64,000 bases of DNA. Source: Mesorhizobium sp. PAMC28654. Lineage in GTDB: Bacteria > Pseudomonadota > Alphaproteobacteria > Rhizobiales > Rhizobiaceae. Shown in pieces: positions 1 to 10,188 of the stretch. The first letter of the stretch is position 1. Each line of letters opens with the position of its first letter. The notes under the pieces are model-generated. The model was not told the origin of the DNA, searched no databases, and was given only the letters and a program-made list of their open reading frames with translations. The stretch spans positions 248,001-312,000 of the forward strand of contig NZ_CP085135.1 of the NCBI RefSeq assembly GCF_020616515.1. The letters run 5' to 3'. The position numbers and the translations under genes were made by a program.

Positions 1-10
1 CTGCCACTTG

Positions 11-806
11 TCAAGCCGGCCGCAGCGCGAGGTCTATTGCCACCGGAACGTGGTCGGACGGCTTTTCCCAGGCCCGGACATGCTTTTCGATGGAGGCCGA
101 CGAAAACCGGTTGGCGGCCTCCGGCGACAACAGCAGATGGTCTATGCGGATGCCGTTGTTCTTCTGCCAGGCGCCGGCCTGATAGTCCCAGAAAGTGTAG
201 GTGTCCGGCGCGTCGGTGACCGCTCGCACCGCTTCGGTAAAGCCGAGATTGAGCAACCGGCGGAAGGCCTGTCGCGTCTTGGGCTGGAACAGCGCATCGC
301 CCAGCCAGTTCTCCGGAAATCTTGCGTCGATCGGCTCGGGAATGACGTTATAGTCGCCGGCGAGCACCAGCGCCTCTTCAAGCCGAAGCCGCTCTTCGGC
401 CCAACGCTCCAGCCGCGCCATCCAGGAAAGCTTGTAGGGAAACTTCCTCTCGTCATCGATCGGATTACCATTCGGCAGATAGAGCGAGACGACGCGTAGC
501 GCGCCCTTGTCGGTGGAGAAAACGCCCTCGATGAAACGCGCCTGTTCGTCGGTGTCGTCTCCCGGCAGCCCCCTGATGACCCTCGTCGAAGCGCAGCTTC
601 GAAAGAATGGCGACGCCATTGAAACCCTTTTGGCCATGGGTTTCGACATTGTAGCCGAGCGCCTCGATCTCGGCGCGTGGGAACTGTTCGTCGACCGACT
701 TGATCTCCTGCAGGCAGACGATGTCCGGCGCGCTCTCCGTCAACCAATGGGTCAAATTGCCGATGCGGGCGCGAACGCCGTTGATGTTCCAGGTGACGAT
801 TTTCAT
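11..806 (-). pseudogene. xthA: Exodeoxyribonuclease III, reading frame broken by one base
   Basis: AP endonuclease/3'-5' exonuclease of base excision repair. The N-terminal part starts at 806 (MKIVTWNINGVRAR, then CLQEIK with the metal-binding Glu). It reads correctly to KLRFDE and then leaves frame. The rest continues in another frame from VIRGLPGDD to the stop at 11-13, with the family motifs GDYNV, the NNGIRIDHLL region and the terminal SDHVPV (catalytic Asp-His). Joining the two gives about 264 residues, the normal length of the family. The break maps to the CCC run at 580-582, where one C fewer restores KLRFDE-VIRGLPG. Because every motif is intact, a sequencing error or a very recent mutation is more likely than old decay. 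VOC and ErpA genes lie upstream on the same strand. Confidence 0.88.
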
Positions 807-819
807 GACGGCCTCGATG

Positions 820-1206
820 CTATTGCGGCGGATGGCGCTCGACGAGGCCGATCGTATTGCCTGCCGGGTCCTTTAGGAAGGCCATCCATTCGCTTTCCCC
901 TGCCGGTCCGAACATGCCCTCGGTATCGCGATGGACCAGGGTCGGCGGTGCGGTGAAGGGCACGCCCGCGGCCTTCGCCTGGGCGTGAAAATCCTCAAGA
1001 CCGGTGATGTCGAGATAGACAGTTCCGGCCGGGATGCCGTCGGTGAACAACAGCCGCACTCCGCCAGCCATGATGAAGGCGATGCCTGGCGGATCGAAGC
1101 GGGCATGCACGCTCATGCCCAGAACATCACGCCAGAAGGCCAGAGTTGTATCGAGATTGCGTCCGGCTGAAAGCGCGATCTGTCGGACCGCGCCTATGGC
1201 AGGCAT
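820..1206 (-). CDS. VOC (glyoxalase/bleomycin-resistance fold) family protein
   Basis: A 128-residue single-domain protein with the vicinal oxygen chelate pattern: an N-terminal strand with RNLDTTLAFWRDVLGM, a central metal-ligand-type region (VYLDITGLEDFHAQ), and a C-terminal strand with FLKDPAGNTIGLVE, where the Glu is the usual last metal ligand. Family members include glyoxalase I, extradiol dioxygenases and resistance proteins; the substrate cannot be told from sequence. It lies 13 bp upstream of the xthA start and 2 bp downstream of erpA on the same strand, so the three may be co-transcribed. Confidence 0.8.
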   Translation of the reverse strand: MPAIGAVRQIALSAGRNLDTTLAFWRDVLGMSVHARFDPPGIAFIMAGGVRLLFTDGIPAGTVYLDITGLEDFHAQAKAAGVPFTAPPTLVHRDTEGMFGPAGESEWMAFLKDPAGNTIGLVERHPPQ

Positions 1207-1208
1207 TT

Positions 1209-1556
1209 CTAGATGGAGAAGCTGGTGCCGCAGCCGCAGGACGCGACCGCATTTGGGTTCCTGATCTGGAACGACTGGCCCATCAGGTCATCGACGAAAT
1301 CGATCACCGAACCGCCCATATAGACCAGCGACAGGTCGTCGATCAGCACGGTGGCGCCGTCTCTTTCGATGGCGACGTCGTCGTCATTGCGACCATCAAC
1401 CAGATCGAACTTGTAGGAAAATCCGGAGCAGCCGCCGCCTTCGACGGAAACGCGCAGCGCCGTTTTGCCTGTTTCGCCAGACACAATCTTGGCGATCCGC
1501 TTGGCGGCGGCTTCGGTCATGTCGACTTTCATGCCAGTCTTGGCATCCGCGCCCAT
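1209..1556 (-). CDS. erpA: Iron-sulfur cluster insertion protein ErpA/IscA type (HesB family)
   Basis: A-type Fe-S carrier, which passes assembled clusters to apo-proteins. The start is taken at the Met of MGADAKTGMKVD; an upstream in-frame start at 1610 would add 18 residues unlike the family. The protein carries the three expected cysteines: one in GGGCSGFSYKF and two in the C-terminal CGCGTSF. The closing SCGCGTSFSI is typical of HesB/IscA proteins. About 115 residues, the usual length. It diverges from dgt (1659) with roughly 100 bp between, an arrangement common in rhizobia. Confidence 0.9.
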   Translation of the reverse strand: MGADAKTGMKVDMTEAAAKRIAKIVSGETGKTALRVSVEGGGCSGFSYKFDLVDGRNDDDVAIERDGATVLIDDLSLVYMGGSVIDFVDDLMGQSFQIRNPNAVASCGCGTSFSI

Positions 1557-1658
1557 GGGCGTCACCTTGCTTTCGGTTTCACATGATAGGTATGAAGCGC
1601 GAGGGGCCAAGTCAACTGCACCAAGTCAACTGCATCAAGTCAACCTGCGGCATCGACC

Positions 1659-2873
1659 ATGACCAACGAGTTGGGTGACATCGGATTCGGCTACCGGCCG
1701 CGCGCTTTATATGCCTGCGATCCGGCAAAGTCGCGCGGGCGATTGTTCGACGAGGTCGAGAGCCCGACCCGCACGCCGTTCCAGCGCGACCGCGACCGCA
1801 TCATCCACTCGACGGCGTTCCGCCGGCTGAAGCACAAGACGCAAGTTTTCGTCGCGCATGAGGGCGATCACTACCGCACCCGGCTGACGCATTCGATCGA
1901 GGTGGCGCAGATCGCGCGCGCCCTTGCACGCGCATTGCGCGGCGACGAGGATCTCGCCGAAGCCGTGGCGCTGGTGCATGATTTCGGCCACACGCCGTTC
2001 GGCCATACCGGCGAGGATGCGCTGAACGAGAGGATGGGTGCCTGGGGCGGCTTCGACCACAATGCGCAGTCGCTCCGCGTCGTGACCCGGCTGGAGCGGC
2101 GCTATGCCGAATTCGATGGACTGAATCTCACCTGGGAAACGCTGGAGGGATTGGTCAAGCACAATGGGCCGCTGATGGACGCCAGCAGAAAAGGGCTCAA
2201 GGGGCCGGTGCCGCAGGCGATTCTCGACTATTCCGAACTGCATGACCTCGAACTCGACCGATTCGCCGGCATCGAGGCGCAGTGCGCGGCGATCGCGGAT
2301 GACATCGCCTACAACACCCATGATATCGACGACGGCCTCAGGGCAGGGCTGCTGACGCTTGACATGCTGGAGACGGTCTCGCTGCCGGGAACGATCCTGG
2401 CGGGCGTGCGCGCGCGCTATCCGGCGCTCGACGACGTGCGCACCGGGCATGAACTCATGCGGCGGCAAATCACGATGATGGTCGAGGACGTGATCAAGTC
2501 GACCACCGGCAATCTGGAGCGCATCAGGCCTGGCAGCGCCGACGCGGTGAGGGCGGCAGGCGAGACGATGGTCACGTTTTCCGCCGAAATGGCTGCCCTG
2601 GAGAAGGAACTGAAGGTCTTTCTCTACAAGCATCTCTACCGGCACAAGGAAGTCATGCGCGTGCGCGGCGAGGCCGAGCAGATCGTCAAGGACCTGTTCG
2701 ACGCCTATTTCGCCGATCCGCATGCCATGCCGGATGGCTGGCGCGAAGGGCTCGACCGGGCCGACGATCGCATCAAGGCGCGTAGCGTGGCCGATTTCCT
2801 GGCGGGCATGACCGACACCTATGCGCTCAAGGAACATAGGCGTTTGTTTGACCATACGCCGGATTTGAGCTAG
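1659..2873 (+). CDS. dgt: Deoxyguanosinetriphosphate triphosphohydrolase-like protein
   Basis: HD-superfamily dNTP triphosphohydrolase that releases tripolyphosphate from dNTPs. The 404-residue protein has [22 protein letters not shown] near the start, then [17 protein letters not shown], the metal-binding HD pair in [16 protein letters not shown], and a later [15 protein letters not shown] segment that completes the H...HD...D set. Length and motifs match the bacterial type 2 dGTPase-like proteins rather than the longer E. coli Dgt. It is followed closely by argS, the same order seen in many Rhizobiales, suggesting an operon. Confidence 0.92.
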   Translation: MTNELGDIGFGYRPRALYACDPAKSRGRLFDEVESPTRTPFQRDRDRIIHSTAFRRLKHKTQVFVAHEGDHYRTRLTHSIEVAQIARALARALRGDEDLAEAVALVHDFGHTPFGHTGEDALNERMGAWGGFDHNAQSLRVVTRLERRYAEFDGLNLTWETLEGLVKHNGPLMDASRKGLKGPVPQAILDYSELHDLELDRFAGIEAQCAAIADDIAYNTHDIDDGLRAGLLTLDMLETVSLPGTILAGVRARYPALDDVRTGHELMRRQITMMVEDVIKSTTGNLERIRPGSADAVRAAGETMVTFSAEMAALEKELKVFLYKHLYRHKEVMRVRGEAEQIVKDLFDAYFADPHAMPDGWREGLDRADDRIKARSVADFLAGMTDTYALKEHRRLFDHTPDLS

Positions 2874-2934
2874 GGCGGGCTCGATTTTGCCGGCCAGCGA
2901 GCCGGATTCCTGCAAAACCGCCAGAGCCATACCC

Positions 2935-4692
2935 ATGAACATTTTCGCCGATTTCAACGCGCGAATCATAAAAGCCGTAGAAGCGCTCGATCTGAAGGAC
3001 CGTGACGGCGCCTCACCGGACCTGTCCCGCATCGCCGTCGAGCCGCCGCGTGACGCCAGTCATGGCGACCTGGCGACCAACGCCGCCATGGTGCTCGCCA
3101 AGCCGACAGGCCAAAACCCGCGGGCGCTGGCCGAGAGGCTGGCGGAGGCGCTGCGCGCCGACAAGGATGTCGCCGCCGCCGAGGTAGCCGGTCCCGGCTT
3201 CGTCAATCTCAGGCTCAAGGACGGGTTCTGGCAGGCGCACCTGACCGCGCTTCTCGGCGAAGGCCGCAATTATGGTCGGTCGACGGTCGGCGGCGGCAAG
3301 AAGGCCAATGTCGAATATGTTTCCGCCAACCCGACCGGTCCGATGCATGTCGGCCATTGCCGTGGCGCCGTGGTGGGTGACGCGCTGGCCAACATCATGA
3401 TGTTCGCCGGCTACGACGTGACCAAGGAATATGTCATCAACGACGCTGGTTCGCAGATCGATGTCCTCGGTCGCTCTGCCATGCTGCGCTATCGCGAAGC
3501 GCTCGGCGAAGATGTCGGCGAGATTCCGGCCGGTCTCTATCCGGGGGACTATCTGGTTCCTGTCGGCGAGGCGCTGGTCAAGGAATTCGGCCGTTCCTTG
3601 CTGCAGATGCCCGAAGACGAGGCGCTCGCCATCGTCAAGGACCGGACGATCGATGCCATGATGGCAATGATCCGCGAGGATCTGGCGCTGCTCAACGTGC
3701 GCCACGACGTGTTCTTCTCGGAGCGCACACTGCATGCCGATAATGCCAAGAAGATCCGCTCTGCGATCAACGACCTGACGCTGAAGGGGCATATCTACAA
3801 GGGCAAGCTGCCGCCACCCAAGGGCGAGAAGCCGGAGGACTGGGAGGATCGCGAGCAGACTTTGTTCCGCTCGACGGCGGTCGGCGACGATATGGACCGG
3901 GCACTGGTCAAGTCCGATGGCTCGTTCACCTATTTCGCCGCCGACGTCGCCTACCTCAAGGACAAGGTCGATCGCGGTTTCGTCGAACTCATCTATGTGC
4001 TCGGCGCGGATCATGGTGGCTATGTCAAGCGGCTGGAGGCTTTGGCGCGGGCGATTGCCGGCGACGATGTCAAGCTGACAGTGCTGCTGTGCAACTTGGT
4101 CAAGCTGTTTCGCGAGGGCGAACCGGTTCGCATGTCGAAGCGGTCCGGTGATTTCGTGACTCTGCGCGAAGTGGTGGAAGAGGTCGGCCGTGACCCGATC
4201 CGCTTCATGATGCTCTACCGCAAGAGCGATGCGCCCCTCGATTTCGATTTCGCCAAGGTGACCGAGCAGTCGAAGGACAATCCGGTATTTTATGTGCAGT
4301 ACGCCTCGGCGCGCTGCCATTCCGTGTTCCGGCAAGCGAGCGAACAGTTGGGCGAGGCTAATTTCGATCGCAACAGCCTGGCGGCGGCCACCGCTTTGCT
4401 GACCGATGAAGGTGAGATCGGCCTGATCCGCAAGCTTGCGGAATATCCGCGGCTGATCGAGTCCGCGGCGCTTGCGCTCGAGCCGCATCGACTGGCATTT
4501 TACCTGTATGATCTGGCCTCCAGCTTGCACGGACACTGGAACCGCGGCACCGATAATCCGGACTTACGGTTTGTTAAGGTTAACGACCGACAATTGACGC
4601 ATGCCAGACTAGGGCTGGTGCAGGCTGTCTCGGACGTGTTGACGTCCGGCCTGACGCTGATCGGAGCCGCCGCGCCCACCGAAATGCGTTAG
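2935..4692 (+). CDS. argS: Arginyl-tRNA synthetase
   Basis: Class I aminoacyl-tRNA synthetase, 585 residues from the ATG at 2935 ([11 protein letters not shown]). An in-frame start at 2887 would add 16 residues that do not resemble the family. The N-terminal ArgRS additional domain is followed by the HIGH-type signature HVGH in [13 protein letters not shown] near residue 137. The KMSKS-type loop appears as RMSKRSG near residue 399, and the helical anticodon-binding domain ends the protein. ArgRS usually has a degenerate KMSKS, so this is normal. Confidence 0.96.
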   Translation: MNIFADFNARIIKAVEALDLKDRDGASPDLSRIAVEPPRDASHGDLATNAAMVLAKPTGQNPRALAERLAEALRADKDVAAAEVAGPGFVNLRLKDGFWQAHLTALLGEGRNYGRSTVGGGKKANVEYVSANPTGPMHVGHCRGAVVGDALANIMMFAGYDVTKEYVINDAGSQIDVLGRSAMLRYREALGEDVGEIPAGLYPGDYLVPVGEALVKEFGRSLLQMPEDEALAIVKDRTIDAMMAMIREDLALLNVRHDVFFSERTLHADNAKKIRSAINDLTLKGHIYKGKLPPPKGEKPEDWEDREQTLFRSTAVGDDMDRALVKSDGSFTYFAADVAYLKDKVDRGFVELIYVLGADHGGYVKRLEALARAIAGDDVKLTVLLCNLVKLFREGEPVRMSKRSGDFVTLREVVEEVGRDPIRFMMLYRKSDAPLDFDFAKVTEQSKDNPVFYVQYASARCHSVFRQASEQLGEANFDRNSLAAATALLTDEGEIGLIRKLAEYPRLIESAALALEPHRLAFYLYDLASSLHGHWNRGTDNPDLRFVKVNDRQLTHARLGLVQAVSDVLTSGLTLIGAAAPTEMR

Positions 4693-4795
4693 GTTTGACT
4701 AAAAAACCTGTCACCTTTTGCCCACATTGCGCTGGTATGGGCCAACCCTACGCGACGTCCATGGCGTCCGAATGAGTGCGAGTTCGGGAACAATA

Positions 4796-7700
4796 ATGGC
4801 AGACAGAACCCAGCTGAGAGCAGCCGACCGTAACGACATCGCCGACGATGATCCGTTCGCTGAACTGACGAGGATCATGGGCTTCGATCCGCGCCAGCCG
4901 GTCAAGCCGCAGGCGTCGGTGCAGCCGTTGGCCGCCGTCGATCACCGGACGGACGAGGCGGATTTCGACATCGATCTCGAAAAGGAGTTGATGGGCGACT
5001 TCGGCGACAGCGAAGCCGCCTCCGTTGTTCAGCTTCATGAGCCGACGTTCGAAACGGCGGCCGCCGACACGGTGGACGACGACCTTGCCATGTCGCTCGA
5101 CGAAGACTTCCATCTGGATGCGGCGGATATTGCCCATCATGGTGCCGATCAAACGGCTTATGGCGCTGTTCAAGCCTCCGAGCCCGCCGTCGACGCTGCA
5201 TTCGACGATGATTTCGATAACGCCGTCGCCAGTTCGCTCGAGGACGTTTCGCCGTTCGAAGACGACCAGCCGATGGAAGATGAGCTTGCCTCATCGTTCG
5301 AGCAGAATTTCCAGCTCGACGGCAATGCCGTCGACCACGCCGAACATTTTGCGCAAGCCGCCCCGGCGATCGAACCGGCTTTCGATCATGAATTCGACAA
5401 CGCCGTGGCCAATTCGCTCGAAGATGAGCTGATGTTCGACGATTCCCTGTCGACACAAGACCATCAGAGCGCCCCCGAGGCGGAATACCAGTCACCCGGG
5501 CAGACCCATGCATATCAGTCGCAGGCGACCTCCGACGAGGATTTCGCGGGTCATTTCGACGATGCCATGACCGACGTTGGCATCGATTTCGACCAGCCTA
5601 CCGCCGCCGATCAATCGGTCGCGATGATCGAGGAACTGGATGCGCATGGCGTACATGCGGAGCCGGTGGCTACGCGCGACGAGACCGTTGGCCTGGCCTC
5701 GACAGAGGCGTTCGACCACGATTTCGAACTGAATTTCGACGATGCGCTCGCCGAGGAAGCTCACGAGCCGTTGGCCCAGCTGGCTGCCCCGGCGGTTCAG
5801 CCGACCATCACTGTACCGGTTGCGCCCGTCGTGCAGCCCGTGCAGGCCCCGGTTGCGAACGAACGTAGTCTTGAAGACGAGTTGAATGCGCTGCTGGGCG
5901 CCATGAGCGCACGGACAGCGCCGGTGGTGGCCACGGAGCCAGCCATGGTTCAGCAGCCGGTCGTTCAGCAACCCGTCGCGGTCGCCGAACACGCGGCCGA
6001 GGAACCGGCGGATCTCGTCGGCGATCTGGATTGGGATCTTGACGAGCACGCGTCTTCTGAGCCGCGGCAGGATCAAGCAGCTCAGCCTGCCAGCGCCGAT
6101 CTCGACAGTCTTCTGCTTGATGAGCTCCAGGGGCATGACTTCGCGGCCGGAGATGCCATGGGTGCTGACGTCGCCAACGTCGATTTCGACAAGGATGCCT
6201 TCGACGCTGCCTTCGCCAGAAGCATCGGCCTGGATGATGACAGGGCTGACGACAAGACATCGAACGCGCCGCGGTCTGCTACCCCGGACGATACTGTCGA
6301 TTCACTCAATTGGCTGGCCGAGCGCTCCACTCCACCCGAGCCTGCCCGCTCGTGGAGTCGTGTGACGCCGGTTGCGCAGCCGCCCGTAGCGCCCGTGGCC
6401 ACGCCACTTGCTTCATTTGCCGCGGTGGCCGTTGCGCCGGCGGTGATGGCCGCGTCCGCATATCGGCCTGAGCCGATCAGGAGCGAGCCGGTCAGGACCG
6501 AGCCCGTCTATGCGGCGCCGGCGCCCGTGCAGCAGGAACAGTCCGCAAGATACGACGAGATGCCCGACGTCGAGACTGTCGACGTGCCAGAGCGCGTCGT
6601 GGCGCTGGCTGACGATCTCGACATTCCCGAGTTGCACTTCGAAGAGGATGAACCGGCATCCGCCGGCTATGACGATCTCGACTCCGAGTTTGCCAGCCTT
6701 CTCACCGAAATGAACACAATGGATGTGCCCGCCGCCGCGCCCGCGCGCAGCCCGGCCTATGACGATGAGTCCTATGGTGCCGGCTTCAAGCCTAGCTACG
6801 AGCAGACGACGCAGGGCTATGCGCAGGCCAAGCCAGGCTACGACCAAGCCAAGCCGGGTTACGGTCAGGATCGGGTCGAAGCGCGCACCTATGCGGCGCG
6901 ACCCACGGAAATGCCGGCAGCTGCATCCTATGCCGATGCGGCCGGCTTTGACGTGAACGAACTGCCTGGCAGCCAGCCGGTTTCGCAGGCCGACGACTTC
7001 ACCGTCGACGAACTGGACTATGATCCGGAATTGGACGAGGCGATGGCGGTTCCAGGCCTTGCGGCCCAGGAGAACGCACGGCAGCCTCGCCGGCGGGGCC
7101 TGTTTATCGCGGCAATCGTCGGTGGTGTCGCGATCGCTGGCGGTCTTGGTGCCTTTGCATTGTCCTTTGGCGGCAAGGGCAGCGGCGGGGCGCCAGTAAT
7201 CGTCAAGGCCGACAATGCGCCGATCAAGGTCAAGCCGGAGAATCCGGGCGGCACGGTCGTGCCGAACCAGGACAACAAGGTCTACGACGCGGTGCTCAAG
7301 GGCGCGAAGCCCGCCGAGCAGGTCCAGCAAAAGCTGGTGACCAACACCGAGAAGCCAGTGGATGTGGCCGCCAAGGACCAGCAGACCCGTGTCGTTGATC
7401 TTTCTCCTGACCAGACCGATGCTGCTCCGGGTACGGATGCGGCTGGAAACCCCGACACGGCCGCGGCGCCTGTGCCGAAATCGGAAGACCGCATCGCGCA
7501 GGTCCTGCAGGATGCCGACAAGGGTACGAATACCGATGTCGTCGCCGTGGCGCCACGCAAGGTGAGGACCATGGTGGTCAAGGCCGACGGTTCGCTGGTT
7601 GCCCGTGAGGATCCGGCACCGGCAGCGCAGCAAGTCGCCGCCGCCGAACCGACCGACCCGGCGCCGCAGCACGTGGCCCCGTCGGCTCAGGACGACAGCC

Positions 7701-8179
7701 AGGCAACCGGCGCCGTGTCGCCTGCCGACCAGACAACTTCCGACCCGGCAAAGCCGGCGTCTGCCCTCAAGCCGGTGGCTGTGCCCAAGGCTGAAGCCAA
7801 GGCCCAGTCGGCAAACACGCCGGCCAAGGTCCCGGTCGCGCCGCAGCGTCCTTCCGACCAGCCCGTCGATGTGGTTGGCGAGGTCAAGCCTGACCAGGTG
7901 GCATCGATCGATCCGGCCGCGGCTGCTGCCGCTGGTGGTTCGTGGTCGATCCAGATCGCGTCGCAGCCGACTGTCGACAGCGCTCAGTCCACCTATCAGG
8001 ACCTGCAGCGTCGCTATGGCAGCGTGCTTGGCGGCCGTACGGCCAACATCGTCAAGGCCGAAATCGCCGGCAAGGGTACGTTCTACCGCGTGCGGGTTCC
8101 CGCGCAGTCGCGCAATGACGCGATCAACCTGTGCACGAGCTACAAGGCCGCGGGCGGTAACTGCTTCGTCTCGCGCTGA
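4796..8179 (+). CDS. Large SPOR-domain cell-envelope protein
   Basis: About 1127 residues from the ATG at 4796 (MADRTQLRAADRND); earlier in-frame starts at 4718 and 4772 are possible. The first ~760 residues are acidic and low in complexity, with repeated short motifs built on FDxxFDNAVASSLED. A single membrane helix follows a basic cluster (RRRGLFIAAIVGGVAIAGG, about residues 765-790). The remainder is a Pro/Ala/Lys-rich periplasmic linker ending in a SPOR domain (from WSIQIASQP to GNCFVSR, the last ~80 residues). SPOR domains bind denuded septal peptidoglycan, so a role in division or envelope remodelling is likely. It lies between argS and nagZ, the latter a peptidoglycan-recycling enzyme. 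Confidence 0.87.
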   Translation: MADRTQLRAADRNDIADDDPFAELTRIMGFDPRQPVKPQASVQPLAAVDHRTDEADFDIDLEKELMGDFGDSEAASVVQLHEPTFETAAADTVDDDLAMSLDEDFHLDAADIAHHGADQTAYGAVQASEPAVDAAFDDDFDNAVASSLEDVSPFEDDQPMEDELASSFEQNFQLDGNAVDHAEHFAQAAPAIEPAFDHEFDNAVANSLEDELMFDDSLSTQDHQSAPEAEYQSPGQTHAYQSQATSDEDFAGHFDDAMTDVGIDFDQPTAADQSVAMIEELDAHGVHAEPVATRDETVGLASTEAFDHDFELNFDDALAEEAHEPLAQLAAPAVQPTITVPVAPVVQPVQAPVANERSLEDELNALLGAMSARTAPVVATEPAMVQQPVVQQPVAVAEHAAEEPADLVGDLDWDLDEHASSEPRQDQAAQPASADLDSLLLDELQGHDFAAGDAMGADVANVDFDKDAFDAAFARSIGLDDDRADDKTSNAPRSATPDDTVDSLNWLAERSTPPEPARSWSRVTPVAQPPVAPVATPLASFAAVAVAPAVMAASAYRPEPIRSEPVRTEPVYAAPAPVQQEQSARYDEMPDVETVDVPERVVALADDLDIPELHFEEDEPASAGYDDLDSEFASLLTEMNTMDVPAAAPARSPAYDDESYGAGFKPSYEQTTQGYAQAKPGYDQAKPGYGQDRVEARTYAARPTEMPAAASYADAAGFDVNELPGSQPVSQADDFTVDELDYDPELDEAMAVPGLAAQENARQPRRRGLFIAAIVGGVAIAGGLGAFALSFGGKGSGGAPVIVKADNAPIKVKPENPGGTVVPNQDNKVYDAVLKGAKPAEQVQQKLVTNTEKPVDVAAKDQQTRVVDLSPDQTDAAPGTDAAGNPDTAAAPVPKSEDRIAQVLQDADKGTNTDVVAVAPRKVRTMVVKADGSLVAREDPAPAAQQVAAAEPTDPAPQHVAPSAQDDSQATGAVSPADQTTSDPAKPASALKPVAVPKAEAKAQSANTPAKVPVAPQRPSDQPVDVVGEVKPDQVASIDPAAAAAAGGSWSIQIASQPTVDSAQSTYQDLQRRYGSVLGGRTANIVKAEIAGKGTFYRVRVPAQSRNDAINLCTSYKAAGGNCFVSR

Positions 8180-8200
8180 GAGCTTCTATTCCCCTTCACG

Positions 8201-8236
8201 AAACCGGCGCTGTCCCAGACAGCGCCGGTTTTTTCT
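8201..8236 (+). terminator. Rho-independent terminator after the SPOR gene
   Basis: A GC-rich hairpin (ACCGGCGCTGTC / GACAGCGCCGGT around a CCA loop) followed by six T. It begins about 20 bp after the SPOR gene stop and precedes nagZ. Confidence 0.85.
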
Positions 8237-8308
8237 TGGAGTATCTGGCTTCCGGCAGGCGTTTCGACGCGATTCCCTTTGTCCGCGTAAAGCTTTAGAC
8301 TCGCCGAC

Positions 8309-9328
8309 ATGACCGAATCGAAAGCCATGATCCTCGGCTGTAGCGGGAAATCGCTGACGCGAGACGAAATCCGCTTCTACCGCAATGAATGCCCGTGGGG
8401 CTTCATCCTGTTCGCCCGCAACATCAGCGAGACCGAGCAAGTCCGCGACCTCGTCGATTCGCTCCGCGATTGCATCGGCCGTCCGGATGCGCTGGTGTTC
8501 GTCGACCAGGAAGGTGGGCGGGTGCAGCGCCTGCGGCCGCCGCTGGCGCCGAACTATCCGTCGGGCGCGGCACTCGGCGCGCTTTGGCGCGATGACCACG
8601 ATGTCGGTGCCCGTGCCGCCTGGCTGATGGCGCGGCTGCTTGCCTTTGATCTGCTGCGATACGGCATCACGGCGGATTGTCTCCCGGTCCTCGATGTGCC
8701 GATCGACGGGGCAAGCGATGTGATCGGCGCGCGTGCCTATGGCAGGGAGCCGCGCGCAGTCATTGAACTGGGCCGCGCTCTGGCGGAAGGGTTGATGTCC
8801 GGCGGCGTGCTGCCTGTCATGAAGCATATTCCAGGACATGGCAGGGCCTTGGCCGACACGCATCTGGAGCTTCCGACCGTCAATGCTTCGATGAGCGATC
8901 TGCAGCGGCACGATTTTGCCCCGTTCAGGGAGCTCAACCACCTGCCGATGGCGATGACGGCGCATGTCGTCTACAGCGCCATTGATCCCAAAAATCCGGC
9001 GACCACATCCGGCAAGGTGATCGACGAGATCATTCGTCGTGAAATCGGATTTGATGGCCTGCTGATCAGTGATGACACCTCAATGAAGGCACTTTCTGGG
9101 GATTTCCCGACAAAGGCGGCCTCGATCCTTGCGGCGGGCTGCGATCTGGTCCTTCACTGCAATGGCGTTTTCGAGGAAATGGTTGGCATTGCGTCGCGCA
9201 ACAAGGGTCTTGAGGGCAAGTCGCTGCAGCGCGCCGAACGGGCGCTGACCTATATAAAGAACCGCGACGCCGCGGATGAAACCGAGATACGCGCTGAATT
9301 CGCCACCTATTTCGAAGCGGTGGCCTAA
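8309..9328 (+). CDS. nagZ: Beta-N-acetylhexosaminidase (GH3)
   Basis: Cytoplasmic glycosidase that removes GlcNAc from anhydromuropeptides during peptidoglycan recycling. The 339-residue protein has the family signature KHIPGHGRALADTH (His of the catalytic dyad region), the substrate-binding FVDQEGGRVQRL segment, and the nucleophile Asp in LISDDTSMKALSGD. Length and motif order fit single-domain NagZ. It is followed 17 bp later by scpA, as in other Rhizobiales. Confidence 0.93.
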   Translation: MTESKAMILGCSGKSLTRDEIRFYRNECPWGFILFARNISETEQVRDLVDSLRDCIGRPDALVFVDQEGGRVQRLRPPLAPNYPSGAALGALWRDDHDVGARAAWLMARLLAFDLLRYGITADCLPVLDVPIDGASDVIGARAYGREPRAVIELGRALAEGLMSGGVLPVMKHIPGHGRALADTHLELPTVNASMSDLQRHDFAPFRELNHLPMAMTAHVVYSAIDPKNPATTSGKVIDEIIRREIGFDGLLISDDTSMKALSGDFPTKAASILAAGCDLVLHCNGVFEEMVGIASRNKGLEGKSLQRAERALTYIKNRDAADETEIRAEFATYFEAVA

Positions 9329-9345
9329 CAGAGAAGGCAAAGGCA

Positions 9346-10188
9346 GTGGCGGAAGCATTGGAAAGCAAGCCTGCGAAGGCCGCACCGATGGACCGTCTGT
9401 GGGCCGAGAACGACGATTCGCGCGTGACCGGCGATCCTTCGCTGGTTGTCGACGTGGCAGGCTTCGAGGGACCGCTCGACCTTCTCTTGCACCTTGCCCG
9501 TACCCAGAAGGTCGACCTGTCGCGCATCCCGATCCTGGCGCTGGTCGAGCAATATCTGACCTTTGTCGAGACGGCGAGGGCGCTCAGGCTCGAGCTTGCC
9601 GCCGACTATCTGGTGATGGCGGCGTGGCTGGCCTTCCTGAAGTCGAAACTGCTCATTCCCAAGCAGCCCGGCGATGACGGTGAAAGCGGCGAGGAACTGG
9701 CGGCGGTCCTGCAATTCCGGCTGAAGCGGCTGGAAGCCATGCGCGACGCGTCGGCGAGGCTGGTCAACCGCAACCGGCTTGGCCGTGATGTCTTCGCGCG
9801 TGGCATGCCGGAAATGGTCATTGTCGAGAAACGCAACGCTTATTCGGCGTCGCTCTACGATCTGCTGACCGCCTATGCGCAGCAGCGGCAGAAGCAGGCG
9901 ATCACCAATGTGACCATCGCCAGACGCCTTGTCTGGTCACTCAAGGACGCGCGCGATATCCTGACCCGGATGGTGGGGGCGCTGACCGACTGGACGGCGC
10001 TTGACAGTTTCCTGATCCAGTACATGACCAGCCCGGAAGAGCGGCGCACCGCGATCGCCAGTTCGTTCGCCGCCACACTGGAACTGGTTCGCGACGGCAC
10101 GATGGATGTGCGGCAGGACCAAGCCTTCGCGCCGATTTATCTGCGCGGCCGCGCCCAGGCAATCACGGCAATCGAGGTGGCATCATGA
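9346..10188 (+). CDS. scpA: Segregation and condensation protein A
   Basis: Kleisin subunit of the SMC-ScpAB condensin. The protein has the N-terminal family hallmark FEGPLDLLLHLARTQKVDLSRIPI followed by VEQYLTF and YLVMAAWLAFLKSKLLIP, then a C-terminal winged-helix part. The start used is GTG at 9346; an internal ATG at 9388 is also possible because the first residues are not conserved. The 3' end overlaps scpB by 4 bp (ATGA-type overlap), implying translational coupling. Confidence 0.92.
   Translation: MAEALESKPAKAAPMDRLWAENDDSRVTGDPSLVVDVAGFEGPLDLLLHLARTQKVDLSRIPILALVEQYLTFVETARALRLELAADYLVMAAWLAFLKSKLLIPKQPGDDGESGEELAAVLQFRLKRLEAMRDASARLVNRNRLGRDVFARGMPEMVIVEKRNAYSASLYDLLTAYAQQRQKQAITNVTIARRLVWSLKDARDILTRMVGALTDWTALDSFLIQYMTSPEERRTAIASSFAATLELVRDGTMDVRQDQAFAPIYLRGRAQAITAIEVAS

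Noticed and set aside
1707..3032. A 441-residue open frame antisense to dgt
   Set aside because: Shadow of a strongly supported gene with no domain or ribosome site.
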